A stretch of 64,000 nt of DNA from VRUE01 sp963844395 (GTDB lineage Bacteria; Actinomycetota; Thermoleophilia; Solirubrobacterales; 70-9): NCBI GenBank assembly GCA_963844395.1, contig CAWJNX010000001.1:372001-436000 (forward strand). The letters run 5' to 3'. The notes under the pieces were generated by a model. It was not told the origin of the DNA. It saw nothing but the letters and a program-made list of their open reading frames with translations, and did no database searches. Positions 1 through 9,043 of this stretch are shown here, one piece after another (the first letter of the stretch is position 1; every line of letters begins with the position of its first letter). Both the position numbers and the translations under genes were made by a program.

Positions 1-672
1 CGCGCCGCGCAGCCTCACCTTCGAGCGCACGAGCTGCTGCTTGTCGGCCTCGTACGTGCCGCACATCTCGATCGCCATGCCCCGCCGCTCGGCGAACCGC
101 CGCAGCGCTTTCGGCGCGATCGAGAGCCGCAGGAAGGTACGAAACGGTGGCCGGTCGTTCTTGCCTGGATCGGCATAGCCGAAGACGTGCTTGTAGACGA
201 GGACGTGGAACCAGTGCGGCGAGAGCTTCGTAATCAGGCCCTTGCCAGAGAGCACGTTCGGGACCTTGATCACGACAAGCCCGCCCGGTCGCACGGCGTG
301 CACGAACCGCTCCAGCGCCTGCTCGGGGTTCGGCAGATGCTCGAGCACGTCCCAGCAGACGATCGCGTCGAATTCCTCGGCCCCGAAGTCGTGGCTCATA
401 ACGTCGCCGAGGATCTTCTCCTGAGCCCACTCGTTGCGCTCGAGCTGGGCCGGCGAGATGTCGATGCCGACGATATGAGCGCGGCCGTCGAGCCCGAGCG
501 GGCTGGGGTACTCGCCGCAACCGGCCTCGAGCAGGCGCACCGGCTCGCGATCCGCGGTGAAACGCTCGACGACCAAGCGCAGGGCCGCGACCTGCTCGTC
601 CCAGGTTCCCTGGCCGAAGCTCCGGGCCGGCGCCCCCTCCGCACTTCCTGACAAGCTTTCCCGCGAGCCCAA
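1..672 (-). CDS. Class I SAM-dependent methyltransferase, C-terminal part (runs off left edge)
   Basis: The reverse strand encodes a Rossmann-fold methyltransferase. The glycine-rich motif I reads LLEAGCGEYPSPLG, followed by an acidic motif (IVGIDIS), motif IV (DAIVCWDVLEHLPNPEQAL) and a post-IV strand (VRPGGLVVIKVPN). This is the Methyltransf_11/23 pattern common in O-antigen and capsule loci. The frame is still open at base 1, so the C-terminus lies outside the window. The start is uncertain: an in-frame TTG at 672-670 overlaps the ATG of the divergent glycosyltransferase, and another TTG lies a few codons inside. Its likely role is methylating a sugar or lipid-linked intermediate; the substrate cannot be read from sequence. 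Confidence 0.8.
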   Translation of the reverse strand, partial: MGSRESLSGSAEGAPARSFGQGTWDEQVAALRLVVERFTADREPVRLLEAGCGEYPSPLGLDGRAHIVGIDISPAQLERNEWAQEKILGDVMSHDFGAEEFDAIVCWDVLEHLPNPEQALERFVHAVRPGGLVVIKVPNVLSGKGLITKLSPHWFHVLVYKHVFGYADPGKNDRPPFRTFLRLSIAPKALRRFAERRGMAIEMCGTYEADKQQLVRSKVRLRGA

Positions 673-1664
673 TGAGCCTCCCAACCTATTCCATCGTGTC
701 TCCGGTCCGCGACGAGGCCGATTACCTCGCCGTCACCGCCGCGTCGCTGGTCTCCCAGACGCACCGACCGCTGCGTTGGGTGATCGTCAACGACGGCTCC
801 ACCGACAATACCCGCTCGATTGCCGAAGAATGGGCCGCCGAGCATCCCTGGATCGAGGTGATCGGATCCGAGCGCAAGCACGAGCGGGCGCGGGGGGCGC
901 CGATCGTCGCCGCCTTCCACCGCGGTCTGCGTGAGCTCGATCTGCGGCCGGACGTGGTGGTCAAGCTCGACGGCGATCTTTTCCTGCCCGCCCACTACTT
1001 CGAGTGGGTCGCCTCGGCCTTCGCCAAGGACCCGAGAGCCGGCATCGTCGGCGGAACCGTCTGGATGCCGGAGGACGGCCGCTGGCGCCTGGACTACGGC
1101 AAGACGTCGCACAACGTCCACGGCGTCGCCAAGGCCTACCGCTACGACTGCCTCGACGACATCGGCGGCCTGCAGGAATCGATGGGCTGGGACGGCATCG
1201 ACGAGTACGCGGCACGGGCGAGGGGGTGGCACGTCCACGCGCTCGGCGAGCTGAGCATCCTTCACTACAAGCCGCGCGGGTCGAAGCAGAGGCCCCTGCA
1301 GGCGAGGTGGGAGGAGGGCCGCGGCAACGCCTTCATGGGATACCGGTGGCAGTTCATGCTGCTGCGGGCCGCCTACCGGGGGCTCGTCGAGCGCCCCCGC
1401 TTCCTCGGTGGCCTCGCCCTGCTCGCGGCCTATGCCGATGCCCGTCTGCGCAGGCGCCCGCGGGTCGCGGATCCCGGCGCAATCGCCGAGCTGCGCCGGG
1501 AGCAGGCGCAGCGAATGGGAGCGCTGCTGCGCATGAAGCACGACGTCGAGCCGGCCGCCCCCCTGCCGGACGGAGGCCCGGCGTACTGGTTCAGGGACCG
1601 AGCAGCGACTCGACGCTCTGCCGGTATATCTGCCGCTGATGAGGCCAGCGATACGGTTCGTTGA
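672..1664 (+). CDS. Glycosyltransferase family 2 (GT-A fold)
   Basis: A 330-residue inverting GT-A enzyme. The N-terminal nucleotide-binding part carries NDGSTDNT (residues 40-47), the metal-binding DxD is VVKLDGDLF (DGD at 100-102), and the acceptor-side GWDGIDE lies near 172-178. There are no clear membrane segments. It should transfer a sugar from a nucleotide donor to a lipid-linked saccharide at the cytoplasmic face. Its organisation, including the GWD.IDE motif at the same residue positions, matches the GT2 at 4827-5726, so the two look like paralogues. The last 74 bases overlap the 3' end of the convergent GT4 gene, which is long but both frames are well supported. Donor and acceptor are unknown. 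Confidence 0.88.
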   Translation: MSLPTYSIVSPVRDEADYLAVTAASLVSQTHRPLRWVIVNDGSTDNTRSIAEEWAAEHPWIEVIGSERKHERARGAPIVAAFHRGLRELDLRPDVVVKLDGDLFLPAHYFEWVASAFAKDPRAGIVGGTVWMPEDGRWRLDYGKTSHNVHGVAKAYRYDCLDDIGGLQESMGWDGIDEYAARARGWHVHALGELSILHYKPRGSKQRPLQARWEEGRGNAFMGYRWQFMLLRAAYRGLVERPRFLGGLALLAAYADARLRRRPRVADPGAIAELRREQAQRMGALLRMKHDVEPAAPLPDGGPAYWFRDRAATRRSAGISAADEASDTVR

Positions 1665-2766
1665 CCTGCCAGGCTCGCTCGACCAGCCGATCGCCCAGCC
1701 GCGGCGCCGAGTGGAGCTCGCGGATCGCCCGCGCCAGATCGGCAGGGTCTCCCGCGTCGAAGTACTCGAAGCAGTCCTCACCGAAGTAGTTCTGCACCGA
1801 CCTGGTGCGTGAGACCACGGCCGGGCACCGCATTGCGATCAGGTCGTACATCTTGTTGCAGTGGGTGAGGTCGCGAAAGGCGTCCTTCTTCATCGCGACG
1901 ACGCCGGCGTCGGAGCGGGCGATCGCGGTCAAGAGCTGCTCGATCGGGACGTACTCGCCGGCGAACCAGACGCGGTCCTCGACACCGCGCTCCCGGGTCA
2001 GCTCCTCGACCTCGGGCAGGAAGGAGCCCTCGCCGTACACCTCCAGTCGCAGCTCCGGGATCTCGTCGCGGAGCAGGGCCACCGCCTCGATCAGGGTGTC
2101 GTGGCCATAGCGGTCCTCGACCGAGCCGTGGCAGATCAACCTGAAGCGGCCGGGCTCGCGCGGCTGCGGCGGATAGCTCTCGACGTCGAAGATCGCCTCG
2201 TCGGCCGCGTTGAGGACGACGTCGATCTTCCCGGCCGGCGCGCCGCGGGCGACGAAGACGTCCTTCATCTCCTCGGTGCAGGTGACGACACGATCGGCGT
2301 AGCGGATCGCGGCCTGCTCGACCAACGCGCTGAGGCGGACGAGGGGATGGCGGAGGGACACGCCGTATTTCGTCGCGGCGAACTCGGGCACGCACTCGTG
2401 CAGGTCGAGAACAACCTTCGCGCCGAGCAGCTTGGGAACGATCGAGGCGAAGACGACCGAGTCGGGGATCGTGTTCGCCTGGACGACGTCGTAGCGGCGG
2501 CGGAGATGCAGGAAGCCCGCTAAAAAGCTCGCCATCAACATGAACGCCAGGTGCTCGAGGACGTAGAGAAGGGGGCCCTCGCGCCGGTGGCGCAGCGGCA
2601 GCCGGTAGGTGTTCGCGCCCCGCCAGGTCTCCCGGCCCGACTGGCCTTCACGCCGCAGCGAGATCACATCGACCTCGTGGCCGGCGTCGAGCAGGCACTC
2701 GACCTCGCGCCGCACGCGAGCGTCCAGTGGGAAGGAGCCCTGGCGGATGAGCAGGACCCGCGCCAC
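1591..2766 (-). CDS. Glycosyltransferase family 4 (group 1, GT-B fold)
   Basis: A 391-residue retaining GT-B enzyme. It begins VVARVLLIRQGSFPLDARVR; the C-terminal donor domain has LICHGSVEDRYGHDTLIEA, then EVYGEGSFLPEVEEL and CNKMYDLIAMRCPAVVS, which fills the E-x7-E-like donor-site region. The GTG start at 2766-2764 overlaps the stop of the epimerase gene (TAGTG), which indicates translational coupling. It is the last gene of a four-gene minus-strand operon (GT2, oxidoreductase, epimerase, GT4). The family uses nucleotide sugars to extend surface polysaccharide or lipid-linked glycans; the exact linkage cannot be assigned. Confidence 0.88.
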   Translation of the reverse strand: MARVLLIRQGSFPLDARVRREVECLLDAGHEVDVISLRREGQSGRETWRGANTYRLPLRHRREGPLLYVLEHLAFMLMASFLAGFLHLRRRYDVVQANTIPDSVVFASIVPKLLGAKVVLDLHECVPEFAATKYGVSLRHPLVRLSALVEQAAIRYADRVVTCTEEMKDVFVARGAPAGKIDVVLNAADEAIFDVESYPPQPREPGRFRLICHGSVEDRYGHDTLIEAVALLRDEIPELRLEVYGEGSFLPEVEELTRERGVEDRVWFAGEYVPIEQLLTAIARSDAGVVAMKKDAFRDLTHCNKMYDLIAMRCPAVVSRTRSVQNYFGEDCFEYFDAGDPADLARAIRELHSAPRLGDRLVERAWQVNEPYRWPHQRQIYRQSVESLLGP

Positions 2767-3764
2767 TACGGGCCCGCCTCGGCAAAGGTCAGATCGAGCG
2801 CCTTCTCGCGCGAGACCGGCGGCTGCCAGCCGAGCACCCGCGTCGGCTTCGAGGTGTCGTAGCGGAAGTCGCCGTAGGCGGGCTTGAGCCGGTAGGGATC
2901 GAGGAAGCTCGGCGGCGAGACCGCGCTGTCGGTCGCCGCGTCCGCCCGCGCCAGGGCTGCGCCGAAGGCTCTCAGCGCGAGCAGGGGAAAGGGGACGATG
3001 CGACGGTTGGCACGGTCTGCGTCGCGCCAGCGCCGCGCGTACTGGAACTGCCGCAGCGGCCGTGGGTCGATCGCGTTGAAAACTTCGCTGGCCGCAGCGG
3101 GATTTTCGCCGCACTCGGCCAGCAGCGAGGCCGTGTTCTCGACATAGCTGAGACGCATCGTTACGAGCCCACCGTAGAGGAGCAGCGTGTTCGTCCCCAG
3201 CTCTCGCCCAAGCTGGTGCTGGAAGGCCCGTTTCGGCCCGTAGATGACACCGGGGCGAACGATCGAGACCTCCACCTCGCCCTCGTCGTGCAGCTCCCGC
3301 ACCGACCGCTCCTGCAGCCACTTGGTCCAGGCGTAGTCGTCGCGCCGCCCGGGATTTGGCTCCAGCGGCGTCGTCTCGTCGACCACGGAGTGCGCTCGCA
3401 CCTGGTTGAGGCCGTAGACGGAGAAGCTGCTGACGTGGACCAGCCGCCCGCGCCAGCGGGTCTCGCGCATGGTGTTCAGCAGCCGCTGGGTGGCGGCCAC
3501 CGTCGTGTCGAACATCGAGCGCCAGTTGCCGGCCGTGGTCGCGGCCAGGTGAAAGACCACGTCCGAGTCGGCCAGGGCCGCCGCCAGCTCGTCGCCGGGG
3601 CGCCGCAGGTCGACCGGCACCCGTACGACACCGCGCTCCTCCCACTCGGCCGGCAGCTCGCGCGAGGGCCGGACCAGGGCCTGCACCCGGCTTCCCCGCC
3701 CCAGCAGATCCTCGATCAGGTGGCTGCCCAGAAAGCCGCCGGCGCCGGTGACCAGCGCCCTCAC
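2766..3764 (-). CDS. NAD-dependent epimerase/dehydratase (extended SDR)
   Basis: A 332-residue extended short-chain dehydrogenase. The N-terminal dinucleotide motif is VTGAGGFLGSH (residues 5-15), followed by FHLAATT and the catalytic region HVSSFSVYG with the active-site YxxxK as YAWTK. It probably epimerises, dehydrates or reduces a nucleotide sugar for the surrounding glycosyltransferases. The GTG start at 3764 overlaps the TGA of the upstream oxidoreductase gene by four bases, and its own stop overlaps the GT4 start, so the three genes are coupled. The subfamily (4-epimerase versus reductase) is not decided by the motifs. Confidence 0.87.
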   Translation of the reverse strand: MRALVTGAGGFLGSHLIEDLLGRGSRVQALVRPSRELPAEWEERGVVRVPVDLRRPGDELAAALADSDVVFHLAATTAGNWRSMFDTTVAATQRLLNTMRETRWRGRLVHVSSFSVYGLNQVRAHSVVDETTPLEPNPGRRDDYAWTKWLQERSVRELHDEGEVEVSIVRPGVIYGPKRAFQHQLGRELGTNTLLLYGGLVTMRLSYVENTASLLAECGENPAAASEVFNAIDPRPLRQFQYARRWRDADRANRRIVPFPLLALRAFGAALARADAATDSAVSPPSFLDPYRLKPAYGDFRYDTSKPTRVLGWQPPVSREKALDLTFAEAGP

Positions 3765-4822
3765 AGCTGGCCCTCGGCGGAGAAGATCTTGAACATGACC
3801 TCGTTCACCGCGTCCATCTCAGCTGCCGTCACCGGCGGCTCGCCATCCTCCCCCACCGCCCGGTAGAGATCCTCCAGCAGGAATTCCAGCCCCTCGAAGT
3901 GGTCGAGGCGCGAGGTCAGCGTGTTGGCGAGAAGCGACGCCGCGCCCTCGAGCAGATTGAGGCCGTGGCGGACGCCGTTGGCGACCTTCGCCATGCCGCT
4001 GCCCGGCCGGGCGAGGTAGAGCCGGTCGTTGTAGAGGTCGGCCTCTATCGCTCCGCCCGTTCCGGCGACGCGCAGGGTGAAGCTCGGCGGTTCGCTGTGC
4101 CTGGTCACCGAGACCAGCGCCGAGGCGCGCTCGCCGGCGAGCAGGGCGCGAAGCTCGTCGTCGGACTGCATATCGGGATCGAGGCGGCGCCGCATCGTGC
4201 TGACGCCGGCACAGGGCCCGGTAAAGGCCAGCGCGATCGAGACCGGATGGGAGGCGAAGTTCTGCAGGGCGCCGCCGGGCAGCGCGTGGCTGAAGTGGAC
4301 GACGTCGCGATCGGCGACGGGCCCGCCGCCGGAGAGGATCCCGCCGAAGACGACATCGACGTGGACGACGTCGCCGATCGCCCCCGATCGCATCAGACCA
4401 AGAGCGCGACGGACGACCGCGGCTTCGCGCCAATTGTAGTTCTCGACCAGGTGCAGTCCGACGGCATCGGCGACAGCGCGCATCGCCGCGTAATCGTCGG
4501 GGCCGGGGGCGATCGGCTTCTCGACCAAGACGTGCGCGCCCGCCTGCAGCGCGGCGACGGCGAGCGGGCGGTGGCTCTGGGGCGGCGTCAGGACGTGGAC
4601 GACGTCAGGTTGCGCCTCCGCGAGCATCCGCTCGAAGTCCGTGAACCGCGCGTCGATCGCGTAACGCTCGCCGACCGCGTTGACCACAGACTCCTCCAGG
4701 TCGCAGAGCCCGACGATCTGCGCACCGGGCATCCGCTCGAGCTTCTCGATGTGCTCGAGCGAGATCGCCCCGAGGCCGACAAGCGCCGCGCGCAGCGGCG
4801 TTTCTCTAGCTAGGGAATGCAC
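3761..4822 (-). CDS. Gfo/Idh/MocA family oxidoreductase
   Basis: An NAD(P)-dependent sugar oxidoreductase of about 353 residues. The Rossmann motif is ALVGLGAISLEHIEKL close to the N-terminus; the family signature HVLVEKPIAPGPDDY supplies the conserved EKP lysine, and VENYNWRE lies in the next block. The frame is open to 4915, but the GTG at 4822 (beginning VHSLARETPLRAALVGLG) gives the normal family start, and the longer N-terminus is low-complexity. In capsule and O-antigen loci this family oxidises or reduces nucleotide sugars, for example in 3-amino or uronic acid sugar synthesis. It lies four bases after the GT2 and overlaps the epimerase gene, so it is co-transcribed. Confidence 0.87.
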   Translation of the reverse strand: MHSLARETPLRAALVGLGAISLEHIEKLERMPGAQIVGLCDLEESVVNAVGERYAIDARFTDFERMLAEAQPDVVHVLTPPQSHRPLAVAALQAGAHVLVEKPIAPGPDDYAAMRAVADAVGLHLVENYNWREAAVVRRALGLMRSGAIGDVVHVDVVFGGILSGGGPVADRDVVHFSHALPGGALQNFASHPVSIALAFTGPCAGVSTMRRRLDPDMQSDDELRALLAGERASALVSVTRHSEPPSFTLRVAGTGGAIEADLYNDRLYLARPGSGMAKVANGVRHGLNLLEGAASLLANTLTSRLDHFEGLEFLLEDLYRAVGEDGEPPVTAAEMDAVNEVMFKIFSAEGQL

Positions 4823-4826
4823 GTTT

Positions 4827-5726
4827 TCAGGTATCGCCGAGCGAGGGACGTTGGCCGCGTCTGAAGGCCAAGCGGCGGCCGATCCGCTGCAGCTGACCGC
4901 GCCGCACCACGGCACGGACCTCGGGCTCCGCCCGCGGCGAGCGGTGGAGCGCCGCCGAGATCCAGCCGACGATGTAGTTGAGCCCGCCGATCACACGCGG
5001 CGGATCGGACATCCGCTGGAAGCCGTGCAAGACGACGTGGAGCGGATGCTCCCCCATCGCCCAGGCGCCTTCTCCCCAGCGGCGAAAGCCCCGCAGCAGC
5101 CCGTCGTGCCCGCCCCTGAGCCTCATGTGCAGCGGATCCCCGTCGGGCATGGCGAAGCTCTGGGTGGTCCAGCCGGCTATGCCGGCTTTGATCTCGTCGA
5201 TCATGTCCCAGCCGAGGATCGCCGGCATCGGCGAGATCGCCTCGTAGCACTCGCGGCGGTAGAACTTCGTCGCGCCGTGGACGTGCTCGGGCCTGATCCT
5301 GAGCCGGCCGAGCACACCGTCGCCGCCGACCTCGCTGAGGTAGGTGCCGGCAAGCCCGAGGTCGGGCATGCCGGCGAGCCGATCGGCGATGGTCTCGATG
5401 GTTCTGGGAGTAAGTCGAAGATCCGTGTCGAGCTTGGCGGCCACGTCCCACTGCTCATCGACCTGGGCGAGCGCCCACTTGAACGCCACGAACACGGCCG
5501 CGCGGGAGAGGCGGTCGCCCTGCTGCTCACGCACCGGCCGTTGCAGCGCCAGCGCCCAATCGTGACGAGCGGCGAACTCCCGGGCGATCTGTCCGGAGCC
5601 GTCGCTGGAGCCGTCGTTCACGAGCAGGAGGCGATCGGGGCGGCGCGTCTGGCCCTCGATCGACTCCAGAAACGTCGGCAGGAACGGCTCCTCGTTCAGG
5701 AATGGGGCGATCGCGACGATGTACAT
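4827..5726 (-). CDS. Glycosyltransferase family 2 (GT-A fold)
   Basis: A 299-residue GT-A enzyme with NDGSSDGS at residues 37-44, the metal-binding DTD (AAKLDTDLRL, 100-102) and an acceptor motif GWDMIDE near 172-178. The ATG at 5726 is the only sensible start, since the frame upstream encodes no recognisable protein. It opens a four-gene minus-strand operon and is divergent from the O-antigen ligase, with 51 bases between starts. Its similarity in layout to the GT2 at 672-1664 suggests duplication. It should add one sugar of the repeat unit; which one is unknown. Confidence 0.87.
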   Translation of the reverse strand: MYIVAIAPFLNEEPFLPTFLESIEGQTRRPDRLLLVNDGSSDGSGQIAREFAARHDWALALQRPVREQQGDRLSRAAVFVAFKWALAQVDEQWDVAAKLDTDLRLTPRTIETIADRLAGMPDLGLAGTYLSEVGGDGVLGRLRIRPEHVHGATKFYRRECYEAISPMPAILGWDMIDEIKAGIAGWTTQSFAMPDGDPLHMRLRGGHDGLLRGFRRWGEGAWAMGEHPLHVVLHGFQRMSDPPRVIGGLNYIVGWISAALHRSPRAEPEVRAVVRRGQLQRIGRRLAFRRGQRPSLGDT

Positions 5727-5777
5727 TGCGCGGAGCGTAACTGCCCGCGAGCGTAGTTTCGGCACGAGCGCCCACGT

Positions 5778-7193
5778 GTGACGACCATCGCCCAAAATCG
5801 CCTGCCGCTGCTCCGCGCCGGGGCGGCCACCGCCATCGCCGGCACCGTCGTGGTCCTCGGCGCCATCATCGCCGTCCAGCCGTTCGCCGGCCTGGCGCTG
5901 GTCGGCTTCATGGCGCTGCTGGGCCTTGCGTTCCTGGCGCCGGCGACGCATCTCACCCTGCTCTTGGGGATCACGGTGCTGGTCCCGTATGGCATCCAGA
6001 ACACGTTCTCGCCTGGCGCCGGAATGCTGCCCTCCGACGCACTGCTGCTGACGGGTCTGTTTCGTGCCGCCATCGCGCTGATTCGCGAACCGCTCGGACG
6101 GCGCAGGATGCTGTCCCTCGGCCTGCTGGCGGCCTTCCTGGCGATCGTCTTCCTGCAGGCGGTCCATGGCCTCGAGGTCGGCCGCTCGGCGAGCCAGGTC
6201 GGCTATGAGCTGCGCGTCCTCCTCGGCTTCTCCGTCTTCGCGATCGCGATGCCGATCGTCGCCGATCCCGACGGACCCCGCCGGCTGGCGATCGGCATGA
6301 TGACGGTCGGCCTCCTGCTCGGGCTCTGGGGGCTGGCGCAGTGGTCGCTCGGCATCGAGGAGATCGCCGAGAGCGGGGTCGGCGTCCGCGAGGGGATCAG
6401 CTTCACCAGCACCGGGCGAGGGCAGCTGCAGGGCGGGCTCTACGCCTTCCCCGTCGCTGTCGTGATGTCGTTCGCCGCGCTCGTCGGCGCCCGAATCGTG
6501 CGCTACTGGCCGCGGGTCGTGTTGGTCGGCATCCTGGTCACCAACTTCCTCTGCCTGATCCTCACCTACGAGCGCACCTTCTGGGTGGCGACGGTGGTGG
6601 GTATGGCCTTCGTCGTGCTCAGGTCTGACCCCGGCAAACGGGCAAAAGCGATCCTCGCCGGCATCGTCACCGCGGTCCTCATGGTCGGGGCGTTCGCGAC
6701 CTTCGCCCCCGACGACTTCACCGCGGCCAGGGAGCGGCTCGTCTCGCTGGGCCAGTACAACAACGACGACTCGGTCAGAACCCGAATCGTGGAGACCGAC
6801 CACGTGCTCACGGAGATCGACGAAGCACCGTTTACGGGGTCCGGCCTCGGCGCGACGATCTTTTGGGGCCGGGCTTGGCAGAACGTCTCACCGGAAGCGA
6901 CCTGGTACTCGCACAACGGCTATCTCTGGATGACCTGGAAGATCGGCTTGATCGGGGCCGCGTGCCTGTTCGCGCTCCTCGCCTGGGCGATCTTCTCGCG
7001 ACCACCGCCGCGGCTGCGGCAGCCATTGAAGGTGCTTCGAATCGGCGCTCAGGCGGCGTTGTTTGTCTTCTTCCTCTCCAGCATCACCTTCCCGACCTTC
7101 AACGGCCTGGAGATCACCGCCACCATGGGCGTGCTCGCGGCCCTCTGCCTGACGCCGGCTGCGGTCAGCCGTGGAAGTACCAGAAAGGCGTGA
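5778..7193 (+). CDS. O-antigen ligase/polymerase family membrane protein
   Basis: A 471-residue polytopic membrane protein with about ten to twelve hydrophobic segments starting near residue 10. A large extracytoplasmic loop follows the mid-protein segments and contains the RTRIVETDHVLTEIDEAPF block with a G-x-G-like GSGLGATIFWGR, typical of the Wzy_C/WaaL family. The GTG at 5778 is chosen because it precedes the first hydrophobic segment directly. The family polymerises lipid-linked repeat units or ligates glycan to an acceptor outside the cytoplasmic membrane. Its 3' end overlaps the convergent asparagine-synthase-like gene by 29 bases. Sequence alone does not separate polymerase from ligase. 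Confidence 0.83.
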   Translation: MTTIAQNRLPLLRAGAATAIAGTVVVLGAIIAVQPFAGLALVGFMALLGLAFLAPATHLTLLLGITVLVPYGIQNTFSPGAGMLPSDALLLTGLFRAAIALIREPLGRRRMLSLGLLAAFLAIVFLQAVHGLEVGRSASQVGYELRVLLGFSVFAIAMPIVADPDGPRRLAIGMMTVGLLLGLWGLAQWSLGIEEIAESGVGVREGISFTSTGRGQLQGGLYAFPVAVVMSFAALVGARIVRYWPRVVLVGILVTNFLCLILTYERTFWVATVVGMAFVVLRSDPGKRAKAILAGIVTAVLMVGAFATFAPDDFTAARERLVSLGQYNNDDSVRTRIVETDHVLTEIDEAPFTGSGLGATIFWGRAWQNVSPEATWYSHNGYLWMTWKIGLIGAACLFALLAWAIFSRPPPRLRQPLKVLRIGAQAALFVFFLSSITFPTFNGLEITATMGVLAALCLTPAAVSRGSTRKA

Positions 7194-8989
7194 GCACCGC
7201 GCACAATCCCTCCGCGTAGGGACGTCGCCTCTCGGCCGGCCCCGAGAGGACCGCGTCGAGGCGTCCCCTGTCGACGTAGTCCCAGAGCGGCGAGTCGGGG
7301 ACCGAAGAGCAGAGCTCGCGGTGTTGTTCGATGCCCGCCTCCAGCCAGGCGCGACCGAAGTCGTACGACTCCGACCCGGCAGCTTCAACCGCTCCCCCGT
7401 TTCGGCGAGTCATCCGCCCGCGCACCCGGCCGAGGGCGGCATCGGCAACTCCCCGGACGGCCATCGCCGGGGCCAGACGGGGCCGCTGGGGTTTCCACGG
7501 CTTCTCGAACGGAAGGTCGCGAAGGTCCTCCGAGAGCACCGACAGCAGGCGGTAATGGGCCGCCTCGACGTATCTCTCCCCGGGCCCGAGCGAGAAGGCG
7601 TACTCGTAGAAGTCGCGCGAGACGAACGGGCTGAAGAGATCGGTGGCGCCGGAGACGCGACGCACGCCGGCGGATGCCCAGTTACGCACCCGCTCGAACG
7701 CGTAGTACGCCTCGAGCACCTCCCGCGAGCGCCATCCCTCATCGCGCCGACGGTCAACGAAGTCCCGCAGATACATGCGCGTCGCCTCCAGCGCCTCGCG
7801 ACGCACGACGCCGTCCAGGGTCGAGGTCTTGGTCTCGAGGGTGCGCTTCTGGGCCTCCCAGGAAGCCCGTACCCCCGGCACCTGCGAGACAAAGGGGATC
7901 AGCATGCCGATGTTGCCGGCACGGGCGATCTCGCCGCCCGGACCCCAGATTTTCAACCCGAGCGGACCGGGCGCGTCGCCATGATCGATGTGGTCGGAGA
8001 TCCCGTGCAGGGTCGCCATGCCCTCGGTCTGCGCAGCGAACCGTGCGGTCCTCTCCACCCAGCGCGAGGTCTCGCGGGGGATCTCGGGGGTGACCAACCG
8101 GTGCGCCACCCCTGCCTCCCGAGCGAGCATGCGAGCGATCTCGACGTCGGGCTGACCCGCAACGCCCGAGGTGTAGTAGTCGGCCGAGCGCATGCCGAGC
8201 GAGAGCATCAGGGCGAAGAGGACGCGAGTATCGCGTCCGGCGGTGAGCGGGCAGGACACCTCCTGCATCGAGTTCGACGGCAGACGCGGTCGTCGTCTTG
8301 AGGCGATCGGCGAGCTCGACGGCGCCCCCGATCCGATGCGCGTTGTTGCGGGGAGCGACCATCGACGCGTCGAGGTAAGGCCTTTCGTCGTGACGGGTGG
8401 CGGTGAGCGTGTGAAGGCATCCGGCGGCGAGCGGCTGAATTCCTTGAACCAGCGCGCGGCCAACCGGCCAGCCAAGGCTGACGAGGGCGCTCACCCCTAG
8501 CGGGTCGGGGCTGTCAAAGCCCCCAATGACCCGCAGCGCCTCAACACTGTTGCCCAGCAGCCAGCCCGAAGCGTCGCGAGCCAGGAAAACCTTGGCCATG
8601 CCGACGGGATCGGTCAGGCACTCGACCTCGCCCGCATCGAGGTCGATCCGGAGGGCGCTGAAGATTCCCTCCAGGGAGTCGGGCGCCTGCTTCCAGCGTT
8701 CGCCGAGGACGGCGGCGTCGCAGGCGTCGAAGCTCGCCGTGCGGTCGCAGGGCAGACCGTCGAAGAGAGTCACGATGCCGCCCTTTTGTGAGGCGTAGCG
8801 CCGCTTCCCCGCAAGCCGCGCTGGATGGGAAGCTGCCGCGAAGGCGAGGCGGCCGTCGCTCGATCCCCCAACCAGCGTCTCGCACTCGGCGAGCTGCGGA
8901 AAATTCCTGGCAGCGGCCCCGACCGCGTCCTCGATCGCAAGGTCCCGGGCGGTTCCATCCGCGCGACAGGCGACGGCGAAGAGCTGCAT
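7165..8989 (-). CDS. Asparagine-synthase-like protein, one frameshift near 8.26 kb
   Basis: The N-terminal half (8989 to about 8270) resembles the glutaminase-like domain of asparagine synthetases (IFSALRIDLDAGEVECLTDP, then GNSVEALRVIGGFD). The C-terminal half (about 8260 to 7165), in another frame, is the ATP-pyrophosphatase domain with SCPLTAGRDTRVLFALML, the equivalent of the SGG(L/F)DS loop. The two halves join naturally if one base is added or removed around 8255-8270. The protein begins MQLF, so the catalytic Cys2 of class II amidotransferases is absent, as in several capsule-locus members that use free ammonia or act on other acids. It probably amidates a sugar acid. Real mutation or assembly error cannot be told apart here. 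Confidence 0.78.
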
Positions 8990-9043
8990 CGCTAGCGCCC
9001 CGATCCGGCCGACACGCGCAACAGCGTAGCCGCCCCGCCGCGG

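Noticed and set aside
4827..6803. A 658-codon minus frame joining upstream sequence with the GT2
   Set aside because: The part beyond 5726 is antisense to the O-antigen ligase and is low complexity; GT2 motifs start at 5726.
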